64,000 bases of DNA from assembly GCA_016218715.1 (NCBI GenBank), contig JACRDG010000006.1:61197-125196 (forward strand). The letters are read 5' to 3'. The notes below the pieces were generated by a model. The model did no database searches. It saw nothing but the letters and a program-made list of their open reading frames with translations, and was not told where the DNA came from. Positions 28,361 to 39,360 of this stretch are shown in pieces (the first letter of the stretch is position 1; each line of letters opens with the position of its first letter). Source of the stretch: Desulfomonile tiedjei (GTDB lineage: Bacteria > Desulfobacterota > Desulfomonilia > Desulfomonilales > Desulfomonilaceae). The position numbers were made by a program, and so were the translations under genes.

Positions 28361-29266
28361 ATGGAACTCTTTATGCAACTTCTCGTAACCGGAGTCATGC
28401 TCGGATCGATCTTCTCTCTGGTGGCGCTGGGCTGGGTGCTCATCTACAAGTGTTCCGGGGTACTCAATCTGGCCATGGGGGAGTTGACGATGATCGGCGG
28501 TTACGTGTGCCTCGCGCTCTACACCTGGTTCGTCACCCTGATGCCGCCGACGCAGGCGTTCCTGATAGCGCTGGGGTGCACACTGGTTGTCGGGCTGGTC
28601 CTTGGGCTGCTCACTGAGAGAATTTTCCTCCGCAAGATGATAGGAGAGCCAATCCTGGCGGTGATCATGGTCACCGTGGGCCTGTCTTTCTTTTTCAAAG
28701 GGTTGGTCTTCATCATCTGGGACACGGACACCCAGGTCTTCCAGCCCCGTTTGTTTTCCATAGAGCCCATCGTGGTGGCAGGGATTGCCGTGGGCGAAGT
28801 GTACCTGTGGAGTTTCGTTGCGTCTATGATTCTGATGGTGATTTTCGTCAGTTTCTTCAAATACACCCGTTGGGGACTTTCCATGCAGGCGTGCGCAGAC
28901 GATGAGACGGCAGCCCTTTCCGTAGGCGTCAGCGCCAAGTTCGTCTATGCTTTGGCTTGGGCCATCGCGTTCATGTCAGCCGGGGTCGGTGGCACCCTTC
29001 TCGGAAACATCAACGGACTGAACTACTCGGTCAGTTCACTCGGGCTGCTCGTCCTCCCGGTCGTGGTGTTTGGCGGCCTGAACTCGGTCCCCGGCGCGAT
29101 CGTGGGCGGAATAACCATCGGGATACTGCAAAACCTTACCGGAGGGTATCTGGACAGATTTTTTCCTGGCGGCATCAAAGAGATAGCGCCCTTTGTTTTC
29201 ATGGTGGTTTTTCTTCTGTTCAAACCCTACGGGCTTTGGGGTTGGGAACGGATAGAGAGGGTTTAG
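28361..29266 (+). CDS. livH: branched-chain-type ABC transporter permease LivH
   Basis: Starts one base after the acyl-CoA synthetase stop. The 301-residue protein has about eight hydrophobic helices. It shows the LivH pattern NLAMGELTMIGGY near the N-terminus and GLSMQACADDETAALSVGVS in the cytoplasmic coupling loop, followed by VVVFGGLNSVPGAIVGG. With LivM it forms the membrane channel of the importer. Confidence 0.92.
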   Translation: MELFMQLLVTGVMLGSIFSLVALGWVLIYKCSGVLNLAMGELTMIGGYVCLALYTWFVTLMPPTQAFLIALGCTLVVGLVLGLLTERIFLRKMIGEPILAVIMVTVGLSFFFKGLVFIIWDTDTQVFQPRLFSIEPIVVAGIAVGEVYLWSFVASMILMVIFVSFFKYTRWGLSMQACADDETAALSVGVSAKFVYALAWAIAFMSAGVGGTLLGNINGLNYSVSSLGLLVLPVVVFGGLNSVPGAIVGGITIGILQNLTGGYLDRFFPGGIKEIAPFVFMVVFLLFKPYGLWGWERIERV

Positions 29267-29269
29267 CCC

Positions 29270-30397
29270 ATGAGTTATCTCCCTTGCGGAACCTATTTCG
29301 AGTCGTACGGCGCGGATCACCAGTGGTGGCGGACCTCCTTCATCAAGGGGAAGATGGTTCTGATGCTGGTGGTGATGGCGGTGTTCCCCTACCTGGTGGA
29401 TCCGCAGTGGTTGAGCGTCGCGTACACCGTCAACTACTATATCCTGGCAGCCTTGGGTGTTCAGCTCCTCATCGGTTATTGCGGCCAGATCACGCTGGGT
29501 CACGCGGCATTCGTGGCCGTGGGCGCGTATTGCTCGGCGTACATGATGTTGCCGCAGCACTTTCCGTGGCCCCAGTGGATCGTGGATGCGGGCCTGGCTT
29601 ATCCGATCAGTATGGTTTGTGCAGGAATCCTTGCAGGCTTGTGGTCGGTTCTCTTCGGTCTTCCCTCCGCGCGGGTGAAGGGCTTCTATCTGATCATGAC
29701 CACCATGGCCGCTCAATGGATTACGGTCCCCCTCGTTATCACCCAATACGTCGCTCAGATCGGCGGACGCGGCCAGGCCTTCTCTCTGCCGGAAGGGACC
29801 TTCCGGATCGGGCCCGTGCTGATCGATTCCGACACCAAGATATACTATCTCTCTGCGATCCTGGTCTGTCTCTGTCTCCTGGCCATGGGCAATATTCTGC
29901 GTTCACGGCTCGGACGAGCATGGATAGCCATCCGTGACAACGACATTGCGGCGGAGACCATGGGGGTCAACATTGTCGCGTACAAGCTCTATGCCTTTTT
30001 CGTGTCAGGATTCTTTGCCGGCATTGCCGGAGCATTCTACATCAGCACTCTGTCGTTCATAAGCCCTGAACACTACGAATGGTTCTTCTCTCTGCTCTGG
30101 GTTGGGATTATCCTCATCGGAGGGGTGGGGAGCATCCAAGGAATCGTTTTCGGTTCCGTTTTCGTGGTGATGGTTTTCAAGCTGCTGGAAATGGGCGTGA
30201 TGTGGTCGAGCGGTGCGCTGATGGACAGCTACCCGGCCTTAGGATGGATAACGACGAAGATCATATTCTTCAAGGAGGCTGCGTTCGGGCTTGCAATCAT
30301 CTTCTTTCTGACGTACGAGCCCAACGGTATCAGCTACCGATACTGGCAGTTGAAGAACTACTTCAACCTGTGGCCGTTCTCTTATACGGGGAAATGA
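29270..30397 (+). CDS. livM: branched-chain-type ABC transporter permease LivM
   Basis: Begins three bases after livH. The 375-residue permease has an extended N-terminus of ~35 residues before the first helix, then LIGYCGQITLGHAAFVAVGAY (positions ~29468-29530), the LivM hallmark, and a coupling loop AWIAIRDNDIAAETMGVN. About ten helices are predicted. It is the partner of LivH in the inner membrane. A 106-base gap follows before the binding-protein gene and contains an isolated AGGAGG with a two-codon ORF (ATG GCG TAA, 30432-30440). Confidence 0.92.
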   Translation: MSYLPCGTYFESYGADHQWWRTSFIKGKMVLMLVVMAVFPYLVDPQWLSVAYTVNYYILAALGVQLLIGYCGQITLGHAAFVAVGAYCSAYMMLPQHFPWPQWIVDAGLAYPISMVCAGILAGLWSVLFGLPSARVKGFYLIMTTMAAQWITVPLVITQYVAQIGGRGQAFSLPEGTFRIGPVLIDSDTKIYYLSAILVCLCLLAMGNILRSRLGRAWIAIRDNDIAAETMGVNIVAYKLYAFFVSGFFAGIAGAFYISTLSFISPEHYEWFFSLLWVGIILIGGVGSIQGIVFGSVFVVMVFKLLEMGVMWSSGALMDSYPALGWITTKIIFFKEAAFGLAIIFFLTYEPNGISYRYWQLKNYFNLWPFSYTGK

Positions 30398-30503
30398 TTC
30401 GGGAGGGTTCCGAAAACCGGAAGAGGAGGTGATGGCGTAACTCGAGCCGAGGAGCCCTCGTTCATGGGTTCATTGTCCGATAAACACAAGAGGGAGGAGT
30501 AAT

Positions 30504-31757
30504 ATGGCCAAGAAGATCCTGCTTTTGGGCCTGGTGTTGGGGCTGCTGTGGACAACGGCATTTGCTGCCGATGAGATCAAGGTGGGCTCCATCAACGATT
30601 TGACCGGCGCTACGTCAGACGTCGGTAAGGATGCAGCGCTGGGCATCCGGGAATGCGTGACCTACGTCAATGACAGCGGCGGCATCAACGGCAAGAAGAT
30701 CAAGCTCCTGCTCTACGACTACGGCTACCGCGTCCCGGAGGCGATGACGATCTACAAGAGATTCAGAGACTACGATAAGATCGCCCTCCTGCTCCAGTGG
30801 GGCACCGGCGACACCGAAGCCCTCTCGCCGACCGTCAACAAGGACAAGATGGTGACGATCTCGGACTCTCTCTCGGGCCACCTGTGCGATCCCAAGAAGA
30901 CCCCGTACAACTTCGTCTACAGCACGGACTATTCCACGAACGCTCGGGCCGCGCTGACCGCGTGGTACGAGGAAGTGTGGAAGAAGAGCGACAAGTGGAA
31001 AGCGGCGCGTGATGCCGGCAAGAAGCCGAAACTCGTGTGTTTCTACATGTTTGCCGCTCCATATGCCAGTGCGCCCATCAAGGCCATCAAAGACCAGGCC
31101 CAAATCCTGGGAATAGAGGTCGGCAAAGACGAGGACGTCTCGCTGACCGCGCTCGACGCCAAAAGCCAGGTGCTGGCAGCGAAGGGCGAAGAGGCCAACA
31201 TTGTCTGGCACGGCAATACAACCATGTCGGTGGCCACCGCGGTCAAGGACGCCTACGCGCTCAAGCTGGGGGCGGATCACATAGTCAACAACTGGGGCTT
31301 CGACAAGAACCTGGTGAGAATGACCTCGCAAGCCGGCGAGGGAGTTATCGGCGCGGCCGCGTGCGCATTCCTGGGCGACAAGGTCCCGTACATGGACAAG
31401 GTGCTGGAATATTGCAAGAAAGTTAACCCCGGCGTCCCCATCGAGAAGAGAGACATCCGTACCGTGCAGGCATGGCTGAAGGTATCTATGGCCGTGTCAG
31501 GACTGCAGAAGGCAGACAAGAAGGGCAAACTGGATGGGCCGAAGATCAAGGCCGAGTTGGAGACTCTGAAGGATTGGAGCCCGTTCGACACCCCGAACGC
31601 ACTGGGTCGGTCCGGCTACACCGTCACTCCGGAAGATCACAGGCCGACGCCGGTATCGCTCCTGTACACGATCAAGGACGGCAAGATTGTGCCCTTGACT
31701 CAAATCAACATGAAGGAAAAATTCCCCGACAAGTGGCAGAGCTGGCTCGGGTGGTAG
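30504..31757 (+). CDS. periplasmic substrate-binding protein of the Liv-type importer
   Basis: A strong GGGAGGAG precedes the ATG. The 417-residue protein starts with a signal peptide (about 1-21, cleavage after AFA) and then a type 1 periplasmic-binding fold: IKVGSINDLTGATSDVGKD and GIRECVTYVNDSGGINGKKI are the classic LivK-like opening, and the protein ends KWQSWLGW. It captures the ligand for LivHMGF. It lies between livM and livF, and a hairpin behind it could favour its higher expression. Ligand specificity is not readable; the family includes binders of amides, amino acids and aromatic or fatty acids. Confidence 0.9.
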   Translation: MAKKILLLGLVLGLLWTTAFAADEIKVGSINDLTGATSDVGKDAALGIRECVTYVNDSGGINGKKIKLLLYDYGYRVPEAMTIYKRFRDYDKIALLLQWGTGDTEALSPTVNKDKMVTISDSLSGHLCDPKKTPYNFVYSTDYSTNARAALTAWYEEVWKKSDKWKAARDAGKKPKLVCFYMFAAPYASAPIKAIKDQAQILGIEVGKDEDVSLTALDAKSQVLAAKGEEANIVWHGNTTMSVATAVKDAYALKLGADHIVNNWGFDKNLVRMTSQAGEGVIGAAACAFLGDKVPYMDKVLEYCKKVNPGVPIEKRDIRTVQAWLKVSMAVSGLQKADKKGKLDGPKIKAELETLKDWSPFDTPNALGRSGYTVTPEDHRPTPVSLLYTIKDGKIVPLTQINMKEKFPDKWQSWLGW

Positions 31758-31768
31758 TTCTTCAGGGT

Positions 31769-31788
31769 GGGGCGGATCTAGCCGCCCC
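31769..31788 (+). promoter_or_regulatory. intra-operon hairpin after the binding-protein gene
   Basis: GGGGCGG and CCGCCCC form a 7-bp all-GC stem around ATCTAG, 12 bases past the stop codon and 53 bases before livF. There is no T-tract. Such hairpins often protect the upstream mRNA from decay and raise binding-protein levels relative to the rest of the operon. Confidence 0.5.
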
Positions 31789-31840
31789 GAAAGCCCCCGT
31801 CCCCCATTTGCCAGACAGCATCTAAGAGAGGGAGCTGGTT

Positions 31841-32647
31841 GTGGCCGAAAACGATAGCATCTTGAAGATCAACAACATCGAGGTGAGGTACCACGAGGTC
31901 ATCCTCGTCCTCAAAGGGGTGTCCATCGCGGTTCCGCACGGCGGTATTGTGGCGTTGCTCGGCGCCAACGGCGCGGGCAAGAGCACGACGCTCAAGGCGA
32001 TTTCGGGTCTCCTCCATCACGAAGAGGGAGAGGTTACCGACGGAAGCATTGAGTTCGTGGGAGAACGGATACACAAGCTGGGTGCGGAACAGATCTCCAA
32101 GCGGGGGATTATTCAGATCATCGAGGGGCGCCGCGTCTTCGAGCATCTGACCGTCGAGGAGAATCTTATGGTGGGCGGGCATCTGAGGCCCGGCGGGCTG
32201 AAAGAGCGCCTGGACATTGTGTACCACTACTTTCCTCGACTCAAGGAACGACGTAACGTCCAGGCCGGGTTCGTCAGCGGTGGCGAACAGCAGATGTGCG
32301 TCATCGGCAGGGCCATGATGGCCAAGCCGAAACTCATGCTCCTGGATGAGCCATCGATGGGGCTGGCTCCCCTGCTGATTAAAGAGATCTTCGAGATCAT
32401 TCAGCGGCTCAACCGTGAGGAGAAGATCCCCATTCTCCTTGTGGAACAGAACGTGAAGCTTGCGCTCACGGTGGCCCCCTACGCGTACGTCATGGAGAAC
32501 GGACGTATCGTCATGGACGACACGTCGGAAAGGCTCAAGGAGAATCCGGACATACGGGATTTCTACCTCGGACTGACCGACGTGGGCGGGAGGAAAAGCT
32601 TCCGTGACGTGAAACACTATAAGCGACGCAAACGCTGGCTGACCTAA
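31841..32647 (+). CDS. livF: branched-chain-type ABC transporter ATPase LivF
   Basis: GTG start with GGAG six bases upstream. The 268-residue ATPase has Walker A GANGAGKST, a diverged signature VSGGEQQMCVIGRAMM, Walker B LMLLDEPSMGLAP and EQNV at the switch region, as in LivF. It ends in an unusual basic tail (KSFRDVKHYKRRKRWLT) of about 20 residues beyond the usual family end. It pairs with LivG to drive the importer. Confidence 0.92.
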   Translation: MAENDSILKINNIEVRYHEVILVLKGVSIAVPHGGIVALLGANGAGKSTTLKAISGLLHHEEGEVTDGSIEFVGERIHKLGAEQISKRGIIQIIEGRRVFEHLTVEENLMVGGHLRPGGLKERLDIVYHYFPRLKERRNVQAGFVSGGEQQMCVIGRAMMAKPKLMLLDEPSMGLAPLLIKEIFEIIQRLNREEKIPILLVEQNVKLALTVAPYAYVMENGRIVMDDTSERLKENPDIRDFYLGLTDVGGRKSFRDVKHYKRRKRWLT

Positions 32648-32673
32648 CAAGCCCCTGAGGGCAAGGAGGTATC

Positions 32674-33264
32674 ATGAACAAGGCGTTGACTGTCTTTGTA
32701 GCTTGTGTGGCGGTAATGGGACTAATGGTTCTTCCGGCTCTCGCCGCCGAAGCGCCGGTAGTCACATTGGATAGAGTCGAGGTGGCGAGCATCCAGCCGT
32801 TCTTCGTGAAACCCCTGATCAAAGACAAGGATGGTAACCCGAAGGAGATGACCTACGGGTACAGCAGCACGCTGAACGTGGCGTACGTCTTAAATATCAA
32901 GAATCCGGGCAAGGAGCCCGTTCAGCTCAGCGAACTTCAGTTCACCACGGCTTTCGATGGCTTTGACGTGAACACGGTCACCTCCTATGAAGGCATGTGG
33001 ATTCCGGGAGGCAAAACGAACCAGTGGCGAGTCATCGTGACCAATGAGGCGTTCCCGACGATCGTGAGCCTCATGGTGGGTGCCGAACACGCAGCGCGCA
33101 TTGCGGAAATGAAAAGCAGTGCGGGGGCATTGGTGTCGAAATGGTGGAACGGGATTTCGGACTTCTCCTTCCCGGTCACCGTGACCAACGGAACCGCCCT
33201 GTTCAAGGATGAAAAGGGCAAGGAGATCCGAACCACGTTTACCGGCACATGGCCCAAGAAATAA
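32674..33264 (+). CDS. exported beta-rich protein of the liv operon, unknown function
   Basis: AAGGAGG sits five bases before the ATG, 26 bases after livF. A signal peptide (about 1-24, cleavage after ALA) is followed by ~170 residues with an immunoglobulin/LEA14-like beta pattern (NVAYVLNIKNPGKEPVQLSELQF and TNQWRVIVTNEAFPTIVSL), no cysteines and no membrane segment. As the last gene of the transporter operon, ahead of a terminator-like hairpin, it may be an accessory periplasmic protein in ligand capture. I know no characterised homologue. Confidence 0.7.
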   Translation: MNKALTVFVACVAVMGLMVLPALAAEAPVVTLDRVEVASIQPFFVKPLIKDKDGNPKEMTYGYSSTLNVAYVLNIKNPGKEPVQLSELQFTTAFDGFDVNTVTSYEGMWIPGGKTNQWRVIVTNEAFPTIVSLMVGAEHAARIAEMKSSAGALVSKWWNGISDFSFPVTVTNGTALFKDEKGKEIRTTFTGTWPKK

Positions 33265-35427
<2,163 letters not shown>

Positions 35428-35742
35428 GACCCGTCTCGCAATAGACGCGTCTCTTCGCGGCCTGCGACACATGGGATGGTGCGAGCTTTCATTCGTCATT
35501 CCGGGGGAGGCCGGAACCCAGGTTTCATAGGCTTTTCTGGACCCGGGCCTTCGCCGAGGTGACGGTTCTGTCGAGTCTTGCCACATTCCCCTTAGACTCC
35601 TGTTCTCGGTCGTCCCATGTGGCTTCAGCCGTGGCAACATTCTGAAGCGGAGCATCCGGAGTTGCCCGGAACGGAACTTGTCACCACACCCTAGTGTCGG
35701 AGATATACATAGCTGCACGACGTGATTCAGGGAGTCCGAGCC
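35428..35742. other. intergenic region with dispersed repeat B
   Basis: Between ligA and the acylphosphatase gene. Apart from the repeat at 35493-35564 I see no gene or clear promoter. Confidence 0.5.
35493..35564 (+). repeat. dispersed repeat B, copy 1
   Basis: CGTCATTCCGGGGGAGGCCG ... TTCTGGACCCGGGCCTTCGCC ... GGTGACGG is an imperfect palindrome; its ends are complementary. A second, shorter copy is at 60053-60114. It resembles the 'CGTCATTCC' family of palindromic repeats scattered in many proteobacterial genomes. Confidence 0.65.
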
Positions 35743-36039
35743 ATGGCCAAGATACGTCGGAGAGTTCTTATTTCGGGTTTGGTGCAAGGGGTTAACTTCC
35801 GGTACTACACGCGGGCCGCGGCTCGGGACACCGGCGTGTGCGGCTGGGTAAGAAACGTCCCGGACGGCCGCGTGGAAGCGGTGTTTGAAGGGGAAGAAGA
35901 AAACGTGGCCAAGATGATCGCCTGGTGCCATCACGGGTCTCCTCACGGCCGCGTGGATCAGGTCAAGGTACACGAAGAATCGTACAAGGGGGAGTTCACT
36001 GACTTTGACGTTGCATATTTCGGAGGACATTACTGGTGA
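35743..36039 (+). CDS. acyP: acylphosphatase
   Basis: The ATG at 35743 has GGAG eight bases upstream; the GTG at 35722 is a less likely start. The 98-residue protein has the full acylphosphatase signature: LISGLVQGVNFRYYTRAAA, containing the phosphate-binding loop and catalytic Arg, and GWVRNVPDGRVEAVFEG with the catalytic Asn. It hydrolyses acyl phosphates such as acetyl phosphate or 1,3-bisphosphoglycerate in the cytoplasm. The usual VQGVG is VQGVN here, a mild change. The next gene starts two bases after its stop. Confidence 0.93.
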   Translation: MAKIRRRVLISGLVQGVNFRYYTRAAARDTGVCGWVRNVPDGRVEAVFEGEEENVAKMIAWCHHGSPHGRVDQVKVHEESYKGEFTDFDVAYFGGHYW

Positions 36040-36040
36040 A

Positions 36041-37000
36041 ATGTTTCGACTTGCGGCCTGCTTAATCTGTTTGATAGGCGCATGGCTGACCGTGACGAGT
36101 ACGCCGGCGTACGCCAAGCGCACCGCCGAGTTCTTCATCGTGGATCTGTTGATGGGAGAGCCGGTGCCGATGGAGGTCATGCTGGACGACCTCGCCCAGG
36201 TGCGAGTCATATACGTCGGCGAGATACATACGATTGCCCGGCATCACCAATTCCAGGAAGCGCTTCTCCAGGGCTTGACCGACCGGGGCCTCAAGGTCGC
36301 GCTCGGCCTGGAGATGTTCACCGACGAGCAACAGCCGCTTCTTGACCGATGGCAGCGGGGAACCCAGCCCCTCGAATCACTCAGGGACGATCTGGGTGAG
36401 GATTACTGGACCAACCAGAAAGACTACGAGCCGCTCCTGCTCATGGCACGGGAACGGGGGGTGCCGATACTCGGGCTGAACGCGCCGTCGAAACTGGTGA
36501 GGAAAGTCGCTCGCCAGGGTCTGGACGGCCTCACTCCGGCTGAAAGGAACGTTCTTCCCAGCGGGCTCGATCGTGTCGATCCCCTGAACGACCGCCTGCT
36601 TCGCCTTCGCCTGCAGGTGCACAGGGCCTTTCAGGAGAAGAGCCTCGACCGCATCGTACTGGCTCAGGCCTTGCGAGATGAGACCATGGCCCGGGCAGTG
36701 GCCCGCTTCCTCGAATCGCCGGAGGGAAAGGATCGCATCGTGCTCGTCGTGGCGGGAAACGGCCACGTGAATTACGGTTTTGGAATCCCCGCGGGGGTGC
36801 GCAGACGCTTCGATGTCCCCTCCCGGACCATCGTTTCTTCCGAAAGCGGGGAACTCGTGCTCAGCGAGACCGAGAAGCGCCAATCAGTCCCCGTCGAGAT
36901 CAGCCACGAGGATTTGAGATTCATCCGCGTCCCGATCGGCGACTATCTGCAGCTCATTCCTCTGCGTGAACCGGGCGAGAACCTCGCCAGCCATCAGTAA
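36041..37000 (+). CDS. ChaN/Tiki-like exported protein (haem-binding uptake family)
   Basis: The ATG at 36041 gives a signal peptide (MFRLAACLICLIGAWLTV, cleavage near AYA). A GGTGA right before it and translational coupling to the acylphosphatase gene may serve initiation. The 319-residue protein matches the ChaN/EreA-like/TraB superfamily: VIYVGEIHTIARHHQFQEALL with the GE-x-H motif, ALGLEMFTDEQQPLL, and VLVVAGNGHVNYGFGIP near the end. Members bind haem or act as metal-dependent hydrolases. It should be periplasmic; there is no lipobox. Haem binding is a family property, not shown here. Confidence 0.85.
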   Translation: MFRLAACLICLIGAWLTVTSTPAYAKRTAEFFIVDLLMGEPVPMEVMLDDLAQVRVIYVGEIHTIARHHQFQEALLQGLTDRGLKVALGLEMFTDEQQPLLDRWQRGTQPLESLRDDLGEDYWTNQKDYEPLLLMARERGVPILGLNAPSKLVRKVARQGLDGLTPAERNVLPSGLDRVDPLNDRLLRLRLQVHRAFQEKSLDRIVLAQALRDETMARAVARFLESPEGKDRIVLVVAGNGHVNYGFGIPAGVRRRFDVPSRTIVSSESGELVLSETEKRQSVPVEISHEDLRFIRVPIGDYLQLIPLREPGENLASHQ

Positions 37001-37116
37001 TTTCCAGTCGTTTGAGAGCGAAGCGCACCTTTTCGCAAATACTGTGTTACACGGTGCCTAACACCATCCTCCGTTCCGTAGGGCCCGGCGTCCCTGCCGG
37101 GCTATTCTGAACGACC

Positions 37117-37159
37117 GGCACGGAGGCCGGTCGCTACTGGCACGGAGGCCGGTCGCTAC
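37117..37159 (+). repeat. two tandem copies of a 22-bp unit
   Basis: GGCACGGAGGCCGGTCGCTAC occurs at 37117-37137 and 37139-37159 with one base between. Each unit contains the palindromic core CCGGCACGGAGGCCGG, as in REP-like elements. Confidence 0.75.
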
Positions 37160-37263
37160 CACCGAAGACCTCCGCTGCCCTCACAGGAGGAACGAGAATC
37201 CGTGACAATAGTTGTGAAACACAGTAATTGGGGATTGTCCTCAAATAATCCTCATTCCTCATC

Positions 37264-37300
37264 GAAAACAAAAAGGCCCGGAGATCTCTCCCCGGGCCTT
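37264..37300 (-). terminator. rho-independent terminator of the porin gene
   Basis: On the minus strand, AAGGCCCGG and CCGGGCCTT form a perfect 9-bp stem around a 10-base loop, followed by TTTTTGTTTT. It lies 24 bases beyond the porin stop codon. Confidence 0.88.
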
Positions 37301-37323
37301 GAGGTTTAAGCTAAGTCACTTGG

Positions 37324-39360
37324 TTAGAAATCAACCAGTATGGAGGCCTGGAAGGCCTGGATTGCGGAACGGGTCTCCAGCCTGCCCCGTCCGCCAAGAC
37401 CTGGGCCAAGCGCCGTGAACGCCTGATAGGCCCAAGTGAACCAGTCGCCCGGCTGCCAGTAGGAGTACCGTGTCTTGAAGGTCATGCCTTCCAACAGCTT
37501 CCAGTCAACTCCCACGTTCGCTTCCCAGCCGATGAACCCGTCGTCCACGTACGGGTTACGGAGCGGGAAGCCGTTGGTTGTGCCGAAGTCGATCCCGGAG
37601 GAGTTCGTCCAGTTGGACCCATTCGTCCGGTTCGAGACCAACGCACCGGCGCTGAAATTGCCGGTCTGGATCCCCGTGGCGCCGTTGGCATCGGTGTTGC
37701 CGATGTACCAGCCGGCCTTCTCCAGCCGGTGGGCCCAGATATAGCTCCCATACACGTTCAAGTTCGAGGCTACCGCGTAGTCGAGGCGTCCTGCGAAAGC
37801 GAACCCGTCGGTCATCATCATGTGCTCGTCGGTAACGAAGCTCACGTCCAGGACACCCATGCCGCCGTTGTTGCCGCCGCCGTAGGTGTTGAACATGAGG
37901 AACTCATACGGCTCCATGGCCTGCCAGTTGATCGCAAACGGGAGGTACACCCTCGGGTTGGCATAGGGAAGTCCTAGCGTACTAGGGTCGGTCAAGCCGC
38001 CGCCCAGCAATGGCAGGAGCCGGTTCTTGTTGTTCAGGACCGCGCCAGAGGCCTGGGCGTACATGAGGGACAGCTTGGCCGGGCCTGCCATCATGCCCGC
38101 TTCCGCGAACGCATGGTATCCCTGTCCGTCGAAGCTGTTCAGGTTGTTCACAGGACCGGGGCCGCCGAGACCGACAAAGTACCGGTCCACATTGAGCCAC
38201 GCATACTCTGCATCGGCAAAGAACCGGCCGTTGTTGAACTTGAAGTATCCGAGATTGATCCAGGTGTTGTCATCCCGGGCGTTCGTCAAGGTCTGGGTCG
38301 CGGGGGTGCCGTGATAGTACCGCACGATCGTGCCCGCGCCCAACTCAAACTCGCCCGCGTTGTAGGTCATCAACATGCCCTGGAAGAAGCTGTTCTTGTG
38401 GTCGCTGTCCGGGCTGGTCACCCATCCTTCGTACCCGCGGCCACGTGCAAGCCACACGCCGTGGAGGATACGGAACGGGCCGTACGGCACGACGGTCAGG
38501 AAAGCCTCTGCCCGGGTGTTCTCGCCCAGGGTGGCGCCGGTGCCGAAGGGGAAGTCCTTGATACCGATGGAGAAGATGGCCCAGGGAGTGGTGATGGTCG
38601 CCCGGACCTGCTCCCAGGAACCGATCGCCGCGGTGTCGTACGCGTTGTTACTGGTCTGATGCGAGTAGTACCGCTCGAAGGGGGGCACGCCCACGCCGCT
38701 CTGAATCGGCAGATAGCCCGCAACCAGGACCGACTGATAGTCATTACCGATGTACTGGTGGTACTTGTTGCGGTATCCACCGATGTTGTACACGCCGAAA
38801 ACCCTGATCGCGGGGTTGACCTTGATCGCCGGCCGCAGGGTGAGACGAGTCTCGTGGTACAGCGCGTCGGACCCGTAGCTCGAAAAGCCGCCCCGCACTA
38901 TGCGCACCTGCTGGGAGATGCGCTGGCTCAGAGTCAGCAGGTTGTACATCGGCCCGTTGACCAACGCGTTGCCGGTGTTCAGGTTACGAGCCACCACGTT
39001 GGTCGGTCCAAACGTCGGTCCGGTAACGGTGGTATCCGGGTTGGCCGCGCCGCGGCCGTAGATGCTCGGGCCGGCAAAGCCCATGCCCGGACCGGTTCTG
39101 CCACCGCTCAGAACAGTATCGTAAATGCCGGGGCCGTAAAAGCCGTTGGCAGCCGTCTGGGGGCCAGGAGTAGCCACGAAGAAAGCCCCTGGGATCGTGT
39201 CCAGGTTCCCCACACCGAACAGGTCGTTGTTCCCGGTGCGTCCGAAGTAGCGGAGCCGATGCTCGAACTCGCCCTTCATCTCGAATTCCCACGCGAACGC
39301 GGGGAGGGCCATGGCTGCAATCAGCAGCCCAGCCAGCACGACAACCCATACCTTTTTCAT
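37324..39360 (-). CDS. outer-membrane beta-barrel protein (porin-like)
   Basis: The ATG at 39360 has GGAGG five bases upstream; the longer frame to 39438 is rejected. The 678-residue protein has a signal peptide (about 1-23, ALPAFA) and then alternating amphipathic, aromatic-rich strands to a C-terminal Phe (QASILVDF), the outer-membrane insertion signal. The region of residues 50-140 is Gly/Pro/Asn-rich, an unusually long low-complexity segment between the first strand and the rest of the barrel. The gene has its own promoter candidate, a leader of ~155 bases and a strong terminator, so it is probably highly expressed. Substrate unknown. Confidence 0.85.
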   Translation of the reverse strand: MKKVWVVVLAGLLIAAMALPAFAWEFEMKGEFEHRLRYFGRTGNNDLFGVGNLDTIPGAFFVATPGPQTAANGFYGPGIYDTVLSGGRTGPGMGFAGPSIYGRGAANPDTTVTGPTFGPTNVVARNLNTGNALVNGPMYNLLTLSQRISQQVRIVRGGFSSYGSDALYHETRLTLRPAIKVNPAIRVFGVYNIGGYRNKYHQYIGNDYQSVLVAGYLPIQSGVGVPPFERYYSHQTSNNAYDTAAIGSWEQVRATITTPWAIFSIGIKDFPFGTGATLGENTRAEAFLTVVPYGPFRILHGVWLARGRGYEGWVTSPDSDHKNSFFQGMLMTYNAGEFELGAGTIVRYYHGTPATQTLTNARDDNTWINLGYFKFNNGRFFADAEYAWLNVDRYFVGLGGPGPVNNLNSFDGQGYHAFAEAGMMAGPAKLSLMYAQASGAVLNNKNRLLPLLGGGLTDPSTLGLPYANPRVYLPFAINWQAMEPYEFLMFNTYGGGNNGGMGVLDVSFVTDEHMMMTDGFAFAGRLDYAVASNLNVYGSYIWAHRLEKAGWYIGNTDANGATGIQTGNFSAGALVSNRTNGSNWTNSSGIDFGTTNGFPLRNPYVDDGFIGWEANVGVDWKLLEGMTFKTRYSYWQPGDWFTWAYQAFTALGPGLGGRGRLETRSAIQAFQASILVDF

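Larger units (their letters stand above)
37001..37323. other. convergent intergenic region with repeats and a terminator
   Basis: Holds palindromic repeat debris (37029-37220), a short tandem repeat and a minus-strand terminator for the porin gene. The outer ends, GCAAATACTGTGTTACACGG at about 37037 and GTGAAACACAGTAATT at about 37213, are roughly inverted, suggesting a degraded repeat-bounded unit. Confidence 0.5.

Noticed and set aside
37117..37159. Tandem units as a possible CRISPR array
   Set aside because: Only two copies, separated by one base, with no spacers and no cas genes.
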